A stretch of 64,000 bases of DNA from Haloarcula japonica DSM 6131 (GCF_000336635.1 NZ_AOLY01000007.1:1-64000), one strand, 5' to 3'; positions 49,726 through 58,749 are shown, counted from the first letter of the stretch. Notes: generated by a model from the sequence alone, not told the origin. Made by a program: numbers and translations.

Positions 49726-49810
49726 GCCAGACGAAATCATCACCGTTCAGAGCGTGGAGGATTGCTCGCCAGCCTGTCCCGCCGCCGCTTATTGTGGCGA
49801 CTCCTGAACG

Positions 49811-51067
49811 TTACTCGACTGCGTACACCGTTGCGTCGGTCCCGCTGAAGTAGAGTACGTCGTCGACGAGTGCCGGGCTGGAACCGACGCCTCGGTTTCC
49901 GATTTCGAGGAACCACTCCTCGTCACCGTCGGTTGTGAGAGCGTGAATACCGACGTCCTCGCCGTCGGTCTGACGGTGACTTCCGACGTAGAGGCGCTCT
50001 TCCGTCACGACGGGACTGCTCCCGATCTCCAGGGCCGGCGTCTCGAATGTCCACTCTTCGGTGCCGGTCGTTCGGTCGAATCGGAAGACCTTGGCGTGGT
50101 TCGTCGTGGGATCGTCGAGCGTGTTGTACGGCGTGTGGCCGACGTACACGCCTTCCTCGTCGATGGCTACGGACCCAGAGATGTACCTGCCAGCCGTGTC
50201 CGCGAGCCACTCCTGGTCCCCCGTGGCCGCGTCGACGGCGTGGACGTTCCCGTTCCAATCGGTGATGAACACGGTCCCGAACGCGAGGGCCGGGCTCGAC
50301 CAGATCATGTCCCGGGTGTCGTACGTCCACTTGATGTCGCCCGACGCGGGCGTCAGTGCATATAGGGTCCCGTCCGACGCACCGACGTACACCGCCTCGT
50401 CGGTGACAGCCGGGCTGCTCACGACCTCGGTGCCGACCTCGTAACGCCAGTTCGTCTCGCCCGATGCGGCGTCGAGTGAGTAGACCCAGCCGTTCTCCGG
50501 AACGTCAGTCTCGTCGGCGTACCATGCACATGCCAAGTTGTGACACCCGACGCCGATGAACACCGAGCCGTCCCACACTGTCGGACTCCCTCTGACCAGA
50601 CCGTCGAACGACCGGGACCACTCCTCCGTTCCGTCCGTCGCGTCGACGGCGTACAGGTGCTTGTCGTAGGACCCGACGTACACCGTCCCGTCGCTGTAGG
50701 CCGGCGTCGCTTCGATCCGGTGCTGTGCCGGGAACGCCCACTCCTCCGTTCCCGTTTGGGCGTCGATTGCATACAGCGAATTGTCCGTGCTGCCGACGTA
50801 GACCGTCCCGTTGGCGACGACCGGGCTGCCCCAGAACGGTCCGTCGGCGTCGTAGGTCCACTTGATCGACGGGCTCGATCCAATCGACGAGGCCCCGCCC
50901 GTGTAGCCGGTGTTGTATCGACCCCCCCGAAACGACGGCCACGACGTGATCGGCTCCGAGACGGGATGGGTCGTTCGCACGGATCCCGGACTCTGACAGC
51001 CGGCAGCTACGGTGACTGTAGTCGCCGAGATCGAAGCGAGAAACTGTCGACGGGTTCTGTTCGACAT
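49811..51067 (-). CDS. Tat-exported PQQ-repeat beta-propeller lipoprotein
   Basis: The 418-residue lipoprotein starts NRTRRQFLASISATTVTVAAGC: twin arginines for Tat export and a VAAGC lipobox, a typical haloarchaeal route to the membrane exterior. The mature part is an eight-bladed propeller of PQQ-like repeats (YAIDAQTGTEEW, YAVDATDGTEEW, YSLDAASGETNW, HAVDAATGDQEW). Such proteins often act as scaffolds; PQQ itself is not implied. It lies downstream of livF on the same strand but has its own TATA box, so it may be transcribed alone or with the importer. Confidence 0.88.
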   Translation of the reverse strand: MSNRTRRQFLASISATTVTVAAGCQSPGSVRTTHPVSEPITSWPSFRGGRYNTGYTGGASSIGSSPSIKWTYDADGPFWGSPVVANGTVYVGSTDNSLYAIDAQTGTEEWAFPAQHRIEATPAYSDGTVYVGSYDKHLYAVDATDGTEEWSRSFDGLVRGSPTVWDGSVFIGVGCHNLACAWYADETDVPENGWVYSLDAASGETNWRYEVGTEVVSSPAVTDEAVYVGASDGTLYALTPASGDIKWTYDTRDMIWSSPALAFGTVFITDWNGNVHAVDAATGDQEWLADTAGRYISGSVAIDEEGVYVGHTPYNTLDDPTTNHAKVFRFDRTTGTEEWTFETPALEIGSSPVVTEERLYVGSHRQTDGEDVGIHALTTDGDEEWFLEIGNRGVGSSPALVDDVLYFSGTDATVYAVE

Positions 51068-51090
51068 CTATCACACATATCGACGCGGGG

Positions 51091-51099
51091 AAAATAATG
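51091..51099 (-). promoter_or_regulatory. TATA box of the PQQ-repeat lipoprotein gene
   Basis: On the minus strand CATTATTTT lies 24-32 bases before the ATG at 51067. It sits within the 65-base spacer after livF, indicating a separate leaderless promoter. Confidence 0.5.
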
Positions 51100-51132
51100 C
51101 TATCGGCTGCTGACGTCCGCAGTCACCCGTCG

Positions 51133-51876
51133 TCAAACGACGAGGTATTCGTCGAGGTCCTCGTTTTCGAGTTGCTCGACGGACCCCTCGTAGACGATGT
51201 CTCCCTGGTCGAGGACGTAGCCCCGATCCGCGATGCGAAGCGCCTCACGGACGTTCTGCTCGATGAGCAGCACCGTCAGTCCCTGGCTCGCTATCTCCTC
51301 AATCGAGTTACCGACCGTCTCGACGATCTGCGGGGCCAGCCCCTCGGTCGGTTCGTCCAGCAACAACAGCTGTAGATCAGGTAATCGGAGCGTCCGGGCA
51401 ATCGAGAGCATCTGCTGTTCGCCACCGGAGAGCGTTCCGGCCTCCTGTTCTCGTCGCTCCTCAAGTCGAGGGAACAGGTCGTAGAGTTCCGTGAGCGACA
51501 TCGTACTATCGTCACCACCGAGCCCGCCACGGCGGATCGTATTCCACCAGCCGCGCGTGATCTTGGACATCTCGAGGTTCTCCTCGACCGTCAGTTCGCT
51601 GAACAGACGGCGTCCTTCGGGGACGACACCGATGCCGCCCATCGCAATGTCGTCGGCCGGCCAGTCCGTGATGTCTGTCCCGTCGAAACGGATGGTTCCG
51701 GACCGAACGTCGGGCGGTTCGGTGCCGGCGATGCTCCGGACCGTAGTCGTCTTGCCGGCACCGTTCCGTCCGAGGAGCGTGACGATCTCACCTTTCTCGA
51801 TGGTGACCGAGATACCACGGAGGATGTGACTCGGGCCGTAGTAGGAGTGGACGTTGTCCAACTGGAGAAGACTCAC
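51133..51876 (-). CDS. livF: LivF-type branched-chain amino acid/amide ABC ATPase
   Basis: The 247-residue ATPase has Walker A GRNGAGKTT at 36-44, signature LSGGEQQMLSIARTL and Walker B LLLLDEPTEGL. The length without a TOBE domain and EGLAPQIVETV are typical of LivF. Together with LivG it drives a HAAT-family importer for hydrophobic amino acids, amides or similar carboxylates. The start is GTG 51876, overlapping the livG stop by four bases. The order livH-livM-livG-livF is canonical. Confidence 0.92.
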   Translation of the reverse strand: MSLLQLDNVHSYYGPSHILRGISVTIEKGEIVTLLGRNGAGKTTTVRSIAGTEPPDVRSGTIRFDGTDITDWPADDIAMGGIGVVPEGRRLFSELTVEENLEMSKITRGWWNTIRRGGLGGDDSTMSLTELYDLFPRLEERREQEAGTLSGGEQQMLSIARTLRLPDLQLLLLDEPTEGLAPQIVETVGNSIEEIASQGLTVLLIEQNVREALRIADRGYVLDQGDIVYEGSVEQLENEDLDEYLVV

Positions 51877-52634
51877 GCCTCTTCACCTCCGCCGAGGTAG
51901 GCCTCGCGAACGGCCGGATGCTCTCTGATCTCTTCCGGCGTCCCTCGCGCGATCAGTCTTCCCTGGTGAAGCGTGAAGATCCGGTCAGAGACGTCGAAGA
52001 CGATATCCATGTCGTGCTCGACCAGGAATATCGTCATTCCCCACTCGGTCAGGAGGTCCCCGATGAGCTTCACCGTCATCTCGGTCTCCGTGGGGGACAT
52101 CCCGGCCGTCGGCTCGTCCATGAACAGCAGGTCCGGATCAGTCGCGAGACCGATGGCGACTTCGAGGCGACGCTTATCACCGTACGGAAGTGATCGGGCA
52201 TCCATGTCGGCCTTGGAGTCGAGATCAATCGTCTGCAGGATCTCGTTCGTCTGCTCCTGGACTGCATCGAACGAGTCACGGCGGCGGAGGAAGTTGATCC
52301 TGAACGAGCCATGCTCCGCCGCGAAGGACGCGACCTGGATGTTTTCGCGAACCGTGAGTTCGGGCAGAATCGATGCGGTCTGGAACGACCGCCCGACGCC
52401 GAGTTGCGCGATCTCGAACGGTTTCATTCCGACGAGATCGGTCCCGGCGTAGTAGACATCGCCCGCCGTGGGCGAGAGCTGTCCCGTTATCGTATTGATG
52501 AGTGTCGACTTGCCGGCACCGTTGGGGCCGATGAGGGATACCAGTTCGCCTTCCTCAACGGCCATGTCGACGTCGTCCAGCGCCGTGAGGCCGCCGAACT
52601 CCTTTGTCAGTCCGCGCGTTTCGAGCAATGCCAT
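51873..52634 (-). CDS. livG: LivG-type ABC ATPase
   Basis: The 253-residue ATPase has Walker A GPNGAGKST early in the protein. It has an insertion typical of LivG before the signature and the LivG-specific FLVEHDMDIVFDVSDRI near the C-terminus. The canonical LSGGQ is degenerate: the corresponding position reads ARSLPYGDKRRLEVAIGLA, as is usual for LivG. Walker B is LLFMDEPTAGM. ATG 52634 overlaps the livM stop by one base (TGATG). Confidence 0.92.
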   Translation of the reverse strand: MALLETRGLTKEFGGLTALDDVDMAVEEGELVSLIGPNGAGKSTLINTITGQLSPTAGDVYYAGTDLVGMKPFEIAQLGVGRSFQTASILPELTVRENIQVASFAAEHGSFRINFLRRRDSFDAVQEQTNEILQTIDLDSKADMDARSLPYGDKRRLEVAIGLATDPDLLFMDEPTAGMSPTETEMTVKLIGDLLTEWGMTIFLVEHDMDIVFDVSDRIFTLHQGRLIARGTPEEIREHPAVREAYLGGGEEA

Positions 52635-53776
52635 CACCGATCACCCCCATTCGGAACGAGATCCGCGATCCGCTGTCTCGTTTTCGTTAGCAGTTCCTTC
52701 GGGTCGCGGAGGGCCGCGGTAAAGTCAGTTAGCATCCCCCAGATGCCGTCGGGATAGGCCCACACGACCGCGGTGAACGACAGCGACAGCAGGAGCAGCC
52801 AGTAGTTTCCGAGCGTGGGGAACCCGTTGACGATGCCCTTGAAGTAGAAGAAGACGAACGTCCCGATCACGGGCCCAGCGAGCGTTCCCAGACCGCCGAG
52901 AACGGTCATTACGACGATATCGCCGCTGACCGACCAGTAGAGACGTTCCACGCCGGCGAACTGCGTGTTGACGGCCATCAGTCCTCCGGCGAGCCCCACA
53001 ATCGCCGCCGAGAGGAGGAACGCCGCGAACTTGTAGCGCCAGACGTCGAGGCCCATGAACGCCGTCCGCGTCTCGTTTTCCCGAATAGACTTGAATATCA
53101 GCCCGTAGGGCGACTTTCGGATGCGCGTGATGAGCGCGACCACGGCGACGAAGAAGATCCCGATGAAGATGTAGAGGTTATTCACCAGGAGCGTTCCGAC
53201 GAGACCGCTGTATTCGTGGTTCAGATCGACGATTCCCAGGAGAGGAACACGCGGGATGTCGAGTCCGTTAATCCCCTTGGTTATTTCGACCAGCGGCTCC
53301 CGAGCGAGGAAGTAGAGGAACTGGGCGATGGCGAGTGCGACGATAGAGAAGTACACGGTGTGCAGACGCAGCAGTAACAGTGCCGAGACCACACCAAGTG
53401 CAACGGCGGCCAGCATCCCGACAAGCACGACGACGAGTGGCTCGTTATAGACGTGGATCGCAAAGAGGGCCGCTGCGTAACTCGCCGTCCCGAAGAACAT
53501 GGCGTGTCCGAACGAGAGGAGCCCGGTCTGCCCCAGAAGGAGGTTGAAACCGAGGGCGAAGATGGACCAGATGAGTATCGTCATCGCGAGTCCGTGGTAC
53601 CCCTGGAACACGTCCGAGACGACCGGTGCGCGGCCGAACGCGTACGAGAACAGGAGCACGAACAGCACCGACGACAGGACGACGAACCGTTCGGTGTGCT
53701 TGATCCGGTTCCACGTCTCCCAGCTGAGTACCGACGAGTCCCCGTCGAAGCTGTTGCGGATCGTGTCCATGCTCAT
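52634..53776 (-). CDS. livM: LivM-type ABC permease
   Basis: The 380-residue permease has about ten hydrophobic segments between residues 30 and 345. It carries the LivM motif FNLLLGQTGLLSFGHAMFFG and GGLGTLAGPVIGTF, the EAA-like region that contacts the ATPases. The N-terminal soluble tail is somewhat longer than in many bacterial LivM proteins. It overlaps livH by four bases (ATGA). Substrate identity depends mainly on the binding protein encoded upstream. Confidence 0.92.
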   Translation of the reverse strand: MSMDTIRNSFDGDSSVLSWETWNRIKHTERFVVLSSVLFVLLFSYAFGRAPVVSDVFQGYHGLAMTILIWSIFALGFNLLLGQTGLLSFGHAMFFGTASYAAALFAIHVYNEPLVVVLVGMLAAVALGVVSALLLLRLHTVYFSIVALAIAQFLYFLAREPLVEITKGINGLDIPRVPLLGIVDLNHEYSGLVGTLLVNNLYIFIGIFFVAVVALITRIRKSPYGLIFKSIRENETRTAFMGLDVWRYKFAAFLLSAAIVGLAGGLMAVNTQFAGVERLYWSVSGDIVVMTVLGGLGTLAGPVIGTFVFFYFKGIVNGFPTLGNYWLLLLSLSFTAVVWAYPDGIWGMLTDFTAALRDPKELLTKTRQRIADLVPNGGDR

Positions 53777-54714
53777 TGTCCGATCTCCGTCGACGGGTAG
53801 ATCCCGTTCGGTCTGAGCGTCAGGACCACAATCGCCAGCAGGTAAATGCTGGCCCGAGTCATGCTCGGGACGAGTTCCGTGGCCGTCGCGAAGAAGAGCC
53901 CCGCGAGGAGCGCGCCGATCACGGTTCCTCTGAGACTGCCGACGCCGCCCATGATGACGATGACCAGCGACGGAATGATGATCTCCATGCCGATGCCGGA
54001 GGTGACGTTGAACAGTGATCCACCGAGAACGCCAGCGAGCCCCGCGTATGCGGCCCCGACCGCGAATATCAGCAGGAACGGACGGCCGACTCGAATCCCG
54101 AGCATCTGGGCCATCTCCGAGTCCTCAGTCCCGGCGCGCACTGCGAGCCCGTAGTCGCTGTACTTGAAGAACGCGAAGATAGCCAGGATTAGCAAGAGCG
54201 TGAGCACGACGACCAGGACGCGTATCGTCGATGCGGCGCTCATCCCGGGTGGCGTGCCGATTACGGGAAGCGATATCGCGCCAGTGAGCCACTCGGGGCG
54301 GGGATAGATCGTCCCTGTCCGACCGAAGACGATGGCGACGAGCTCCTGAGCGGCGATCAGGATGCCAAACGTCACCAGCAACTGGTCGAGGAGGTCGCGC
54401 TCGTAGAACGGCTTCGCGATGAACCGCTCCATGACGATCCCCAGGACAAAGATAACGACGGGGGTTAGTACCAGCGCCGGGATGAACCCCCAGCCGAGTC
54501 CGACCTGGCCCGCCTCGCCCAACAGCCCGCCGTACTGATTGCTCGACGCGATGAGGAGGCCGATGTACGCACCCGCGAGGTACAGTACTCCGTGCGCCAT
54601 GTTCACGTATTTGAGCGACCCGAAGACGATTGAGAGGCCGACCGCGACGAGTAGGTACAGGGACGCGACGCTCAGCGCGATAAACAGGAAGCCGACGATT
54701 CCGTCGATACTCAT
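53773..54714 (-). CDS. livH: LivH-type ABC permease
   Basis: The 313-residue permease has seven to eight hydrophobic segments. LSIVFGSLKYVNMAHGVLYLAGAYIG splits into the N-terminal LivH motif, and GGVGSLRGTVIGALLAGLF is the ATPase-contact loop. The start was set at ATG 54714 because GAGGTGG, a good Shine-Dalgarno match, lies five bases before it; a GTG three codons upstream overlaps that site. It is the first gene of livHMGF and lies 244 bases after the binding-protein gene. Confidence 0.92.
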   Translation of the reverse strand: MSIDGIVGFLFIALSVASLYLLVAVGLSIVFGSLKYVNMAHGVLYLAGAYIGLLIASSNQYGGLLGEAGQVGLGWGFIPALVLTPVVIFVLGIVMERFIAKPFYERDLLDQLLVTFGILIAAQELVAIVFGRTGTIYPRPEWLTGAISLPVIGTPPGMSAASTIRVLVVVLTLLLILAIFAFFKYSDYGLAVRAGTEDSEMAQMLGIRVGRPFLLIFAVGAAYAGLAGVLGGSLFNVTSGIGMEIIIPSLVIVIMGGVGSLRGTVIGALLAGLFFATATELVPSMTRASIYLLAIVVLTLRPNGIYPSTEIGQ

Positions 54715-54957
54715 CTCTGCCACCTCGATACAGGTGTGATTATCTGTCTCATGGGTATCCGATTCATACTGATTCTATCTGGTATGTTAATCTTGCGCTT
54801 CAACGGACCTGGGAGAGCGACCTCGCAGCGGCGCGGAACCCGCCGTTCTCGAACGAGCCACCGCGGCGGATGCCCGATTGCCCTCTCCGTGTCCAGCTAT
54901 CCGCCTGCAGTCTGCCGACCGAAGCTGCCGATGAAGATCCGTCGGACGCGTTCGTCG

Positions 54958-56388
54958 CTACTCGTCTCCATACGGGTTGTCGCCCATCGCGCAGTTGGAC
55001 GCCGGGAACTCGCTGCACTCGTAGACGAGCGGGTCGGTCGTCCCGACGATCTCCGTCCGGATACCGAGTTCCTCGGCGCGGTCATCGCCGACGCCACGCA
55101 CGAGGTACCACGGCCGCTCGACCTGGTGGTCGCACGTTCGGTACGCCGAGTCGCCCCACGCGAGGCTCCATTCGAACTCTTCGAGCGTTCTAACCACTGT
55201 CGGTGGGTGGAACGTGCCGGCCTCCTCGACCGCGGCGGCGTAGACCATCATCGACTCGTAGGTGTGCATCGAGCTCTGGTTGGGCGTCTCGTCGTACTCC
55301 TGTTGATACGATTCGACGAACACCTGGCTGGCCTCGTTGTCGGCGTTGGGATTCCACGGCTCCATCCCGAGGACGCCCTCTGCGTCCGCACCGAGTGGGT
55401 CGAGCGTGAACGCGCTGACGTGCGGAATGATGACATCGATATCGTCTGTCAGCCCCGCGTCTCGCAACTGTGCGAGACCGCTGGCCGCGAAGTTCCCGAA
55501 ACTGGAGAAGTACAGCGTGTCGGCCCCGGAGTCTTCGAGCGCCTGTATCTGGGAGCTATGGTCGGTCTCGCCCTCCGCGATAGCAGCACCGCCGGCGTCC
55601 TCCCACGGACCCTGTTCGGTGAGGTACTTGCGAGCGGCGTCGCGGTTCGACTGGCCGTAGGAGTAATCCATGTAGATATGGAACAGCGACCGGTCCTCGC
55701 CGAGCACGGACGGCGCGGCCTCGCCCATCGCCATCCCGATGATCTCCGCGTGGAACGTCGGATGGAAGTAGTACCGTGAGCAGTTCTCACCGGAGATTCC
55801 TGCAGAGGTTGAGTTCCCACCCATGAACGGTACTTTCTCGCGCTGAGCGACGTTCTGCATCGCCATCGTCACCGTACTGGACATCCCACCCGTCCAGAAC
55901 TGGATGTTGTCTCGCTGGATCATCCGGTCGATGTTGTCCTGGGCGGTGTCAGCACTCCCCGCAGTGTCGGCTTTCGATGGCTCGATCTGGTGGTCCATGA
56001 TGCCGCCACCGCTCAGACGGTCCCAGTAGTCTACGAGCCCACCACCGTTGTTGAGGTGTGTGACAGCCAAGTCGAAGCCCTTCTCCTGGTCTTGTCCGTC
56101 GGGACCTAAGGCACCCGAGGTCGGTCCGTTGAATCCGATGGCGACGGTATCCCCTTCGGGTGGGAAGTTCCCGATGGCGGCGTACTCGGTTCCACTGTCA
56201 CCGTCGCCGTTGCCGCCACCACCTCCGTTTCCGTTACCAGTGCCACCCCCGTCTCCGCCGGTGCCACCGTCACCCCCGGAACAGCCGGCGAGCCCGGCAG
56301 CGATGCCAGCGGTCCCGATTGCTTTCAGATAGCTTCGCCTGGACCCGTCCACCGCTTCTGCATCTCTAGTCATGTTTGGAACGTCCAT
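54958..56388 (-). CDS. Liv-type solute-binding lipoprotein
   Basis: The 476-residue periplasmic-type binding protein (Peripla_BP family) starts with a Tat/lipoprotein signal (SRRSYLKAIGTAG then GLAGC) followed by a Gly/Asp/Asn spacer of about 35 residues. The mature domain has VAIGFNGPTSGALGPDGQD, FWTGGMSSTVTMAMQNVAQ, VPFMGGNSTS and PNQSSMHTYESMMVYA, segments of the branched-chain amino acid/amide-binding fold. The ligand is not predictable; binding proteins of this group take up amino acids, amides, urea or aromatic acids. ATG 56388 was chosen because TTTAAA at 56411 is 23 bases upstream; ATG 56373 is the alternative. Confidence 0.9.
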   Translation of the reverse strand: MDVPNMTRDAEAVDGSRRSYLKAIGTAGIAAGLAGCSGGDGGTGGDGGGTGNGNGGGGGNGDGDSGTEYAAIGNFPPEGDTVAIGFNGPTSGALGPDGQDQEKGFDLAVTHLNNGGGLVDYWDRLSGGGIMDHQIEPSKADTAGSADTAQDNIDRMIQRDNIQFWTGGMSSTVTMAMQNVAQREKVPFMGGNSTSAGISGENCSRYYFHPTFHAEIIGMAMGEAAPSVLGEDRSLFHIYMDYSYGQSNRDAARKYLTEQGPWEDAGGAAIAEGETDHSSQIQALEDSGADTLYFSSFGNFAASGLAQLRDAGLTDDIDVIIPHVSAFTLDPLGADAEGVLGMEPWNPNADNEASQVFVESYQQEYDETPNQSSMHTYESMMVYAAAVEEAGTFHPPTVVRTLEEFEWSLAWGDSAYRTCDHQVERPWYLVRGVGDDRAEELGIRTEIVGTTDPLVYECSEFPASNCAMGDNPYGDE

Positions 56389-56410
56389 GAAAGAATCGAA
56401 CAACAACCTA

Positions 56411-56418
56411 TTTAAAAT
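56411..56418 (-). promoter_or_regulatory. TATA box of the solute-binding protein gene
   Basis: The minus strand reads ATTTTAAA at 56411-56418, 23-30 bases before the ATG at 56388. It is consistent with leaderless transcription starting at that ATG. Confidence 0.55.
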
Positions 56419-56582
56419 TTTTGCTATATTAATGATGTTGGATACGTCGCAACTGGGATTTGAACTGACGATAGCCGTTCAACGTATAAACATACATAAT
56501 CAATCATGTTTTTCAGTCTCTCTCCCTCGTTCCTTTCGGACAGATAGCATATCGAGCAGATCTCGGACATTCCGCAACAATG

Positions 56583-56597
56583 TTCGCATTATGTGAA
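56583..56597. promoter_or_regulatory. Candidate IclR operator, copy 1
   Basis: TTCGCATTATGTGAA is a near-perfect inverted repeat (TTCxCAT-T-ATGxGAA, one mismatch). It is identical to the 15-mer at 57617-57631 on the other side of the IclR gene. It lies about 165 bases upstream of the TATA box of the binding-protein gene and between that gene and the iclR 3' end. Confidence 0.6.
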
Positions 56598-56761
56598 TAC
56601 TGCTGTCTAGTTCTGGGATCCTCCGGCCCAGCTACCCGATCTTATCTGCAGGTACGAACGATGGCTGTGGGATCATCTGTTTACCTACTGCGATGAAGGA
56701 TTATTTCAGTTGGGATACTGGCTCAGACCCAAACAAACTAACACACGTACACTCGTTATTC

Positions 56762-57544
56762 CTACTGAGTAACCCGCTGGGACTGAAGCGAGGATTCCAG
56801 TGATTGCACGGCGTCGAGCAACTGGTCGCCCAGTTCTTGGTCGATGCGGGTTCTATCGACCCGATACTTCGGCCCCCCCACACTCAACCCCCCGAGGATA
56901 GTACCGTCGTCACGGTGGACTGCCGCCCCGACGGCGACGAGTCCCGGCGCGAACTCCTCGTCAACGATGCCATAGCCACGCTCGGCAGTCTCCTCAAGCG
57001 TATTGAACAGTTGCTCTCGGTCCGTGATGGTCGCTTCGGACTCCCGCGGCAACCCCCACTTTTCCAGGATTCGGTCGACTCGGGCCGAGTCGATCTCCGA
57101 GAGGATAGCTTTGCCAGCGGCCGTATTGTGGAGATAGTACTCCGAGCGATAGTCGGCTTCGTCTTCCTCGGTCGCCGCGTTGCCCGACGTCCCGTGGAAC
57201 ATCAGCAACCGCCCGTGTTCGAAAATCGTGAAGTTCGCTTCTTCACCAGTCCGTTCAGCCAACTCCTCGAGAACGGTTCTGACGCGCTCGCGACTCGGGT
57301 ATCGAGATCTGACCGTCTCACCCAGCAGGGCCACCCTGAAGCTCACGCGATACGTTCCGTCCGACTTCACCAGATATCGACTGTCACGGAGCGTGTTGAG
57401 ATGACTGAGAATCGAACTCTTCGGACTCTCGATCATTTCATCGAGTTGCGCCAGCGTGAGCCCTTCGTGCTCCAGAACCAAAGTGAGAATTCTCAGCGAG
57501 GTCCGGGTCGTCTTGAGGGTTCGGCTGCCGGTATTCTCGATCAT
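56762..57544 (-). CDS. IclR-family transcriptional regulator
   Basis: The 260-residue protein has an N-terminal winged helix (about 8-75; LTLAQLDEMIESPKSSILSHLNTLRDSRYLVK) and a GAF-like effector-binding domain (about 85-255). The latter has EYYLHNTAAGKAILSEI, ERGYGIVDEEFAPGLVAVGAAV and the C-terminal GGLSVGGPKYR typical of IclR proteins. IclR regulators sense small carboxylates or aromatic acids. It is adjacent to the liv importer and flanked by matching palindromes (56583-56597 and 57617-57631, plus a weaker 57577-57591), which fits autoregulation and control of the transporter genes. Confidence 0.92.
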   Translation of the reverse strand: MIENTGSRTLKTTRTSLRILTLVLEHEGLTLAQLDEMIESPKSSILSHLNTLRDSRYLVKSDGTYRVSFRVALLGETVRSRYPSRERVRTVLEELAERTGEEANFTIFEHGRLLMFHGTSGNAATEEDEADYRSEYYLHNTAAGKAILSEIDSARVDRILEKWGLPRESEATITDREQLFNTLEETAERGYGIVDEEFAPGLVAVGAAVHRDDGTILGGLSVGGPKYRVDRTRIDQELGDQLLDAVQSLESSLQSQRVTQ

Positions 57545-57576
57545 ACGCTACTCATACTGCGCCGTTTTGTTAACTA

Positions 57577-57591
57577 TTTCCATATTGCGAA
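57577..57591. promoter_or_regulatory. Candidate IclR operator, weaker copy near own promoter
   Basis: The reverse strand reads TTCGCAATATGGAAA, matching 12 of 15 bases of the strong operator motif. It is 33-47 bases before the iclR start, at the expected place for autorepression. Confidence 0.45.
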
Positions 57592-57616
57592 CGCTACCGC
57601 TTTCTCCCCCATATTA

Positions 57617-57631
57617 TTCGCATTATGTGAA
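57617..57631. promoter_or_regulatory. Candidate IclR operator, copy 2
   Basis: TTCGCATTATGTGAA, identical to copy 1 at 56583-56597, lies 73-87 bases upstream of the iclR start. A further half-site TTCGCA is at 57637-57642. Exact repetition of a near-palindromic 15-mer on both sides of one regulator gene is strong evidence of a regulator binding site. Confidence 0.65.
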
Positions 57632-57852
57632 CACTATTCGCAAGTACTGTCAGCACTCCCCCGTTGACCGCGAGTAATCGACTGTCCGAATCTGCAAAAT
57701 GGTAATACATTTGACTATATTGACTGGTCGGACCAACACGCCGACCGGAATGTCAATTGTATCCCGATTTACCGCAGACGGTTCCGAATGCAATGTGGAC
57801 ACGCGATACGAAAGTTTTTAATTGGGGACTGTGTGAGTTCTTGGCAAGAAAG

Positions 57853-58749
57853 ATGGGCAACAACCGAGACCGACAGCCGTTGGAGCCTCTGAACGAAGCG
57901 CAGTGTCTGGAACTGTTGTCGAGCATCCAGCGGCTTACCGGCGTCGGTATGTGGGCCCACGATGTGGCGACCGAGGAGACCTGGTGGAGCCGACAGGCCA
58001 AGGAAGTCCACGGTCTCGATCCGAACCAGGAGTTCGCTTTCGGTGAGCTCGTTGCCCGGTATACGGACACCGACGCGGAAGCGGTGCTGGGGCTCTTTGC
58101 CGACGCGATATCAGACACCGAACCGTTCTCTGTGGATGTGGCACTCACCGGGGCGGGAACGACTGAGCGGTCGATCAGGCTACACTGTGAGCCGCGTCAA
58201 TCGGCAGACGGGAAACTACGGTTGTACGGGACCGTCCGAGATATTACCGACGTGAAGCGGCGCGAACAGCGCATCGAGGTGCTCCGGAAGACGAGCCAAG
58301 AACTCCGTTCCGTGAGTTCGCGACAGGACGTGGCTGAGATTATCGCCGACGCCGCGAAGAATATCCTCGGACTGGTCAACACGACGGTTCGCCTGGTCGA
58401 TACCGACGACGAACTCCTTCGAACGGTCGTCGCGACCGAGGAGTGCTTAGAGCGGGCCGGTGATCGCCCCGACTATTCCGTCGGCGAGGCAACACCCGCT
58501 GCACGGACGTTCCGAACGGGTGAACCCGAACTCCACGCGGATCACGAACTGACCGAGGACGATCACAACCGTGGGGATCTCCAGTCGGGACTGTACGTCC
58601 CGATCGGTGAACATGGCGTCCTCAGCGCCGGCGACGTCGTCGTCGACGCGTTCGCGGAACACGACCTCGAGGCCGCGGGATTGCTGGGCCAACTGGGCGC
58701 GGAAGCCATCACGCGCATCGGCTGGGTCAAACGGTCGAGAGCGGTTTGA
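57853..58749 (+). CDS. PAS-GAF signalling protein without kinase
   Basis: The 298-residue protein has a PAS-like domain (about 15-135; MWAHDVATEETWW, then LYGTVRDITDVKRREQ at its end). A GAF domain follows (about 150-290; SRQDVAEIIADAAKNILGL, GLYVPIGEHGVL). No histidine kinase, cyclase or DNA-binding domain follows, so it ends as a sensory input protein. It may work with a separate output protein. The start at ATG 57853 was chosen because TTTTTAAT at 57813-57820 gives a short leader; in-frame starts at 57793 and 57757 are alternatives. It lies next to the iclR gene, divergently. Confidence 0.75.
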   Translation: MGNNRDRQPLEPLNEAQCLELLSSIQRLTGVGMWAHDVATEETWWSRQAKEVHGLDPNQEFAFGELVARYTDTDAEAVLGLFADAISDTEPFSVDVALTGAGTTERSIRLHCEPRQSADGKLRLYGTVRDITDVKRREQRIEVLRKTSQELRSVSSRQDVAEIIADAAKNILGLVNTTVRLVDTDDELLRTVVATEECLERAGDRPDYSVGEATPAARTFRTGEPELHADHELTEDDHNRGDLQSGLYVPIGEHGVLSAGDVVVDAFAEHDLEAAGLLGQLGAEAITRIGWVKRSRAV

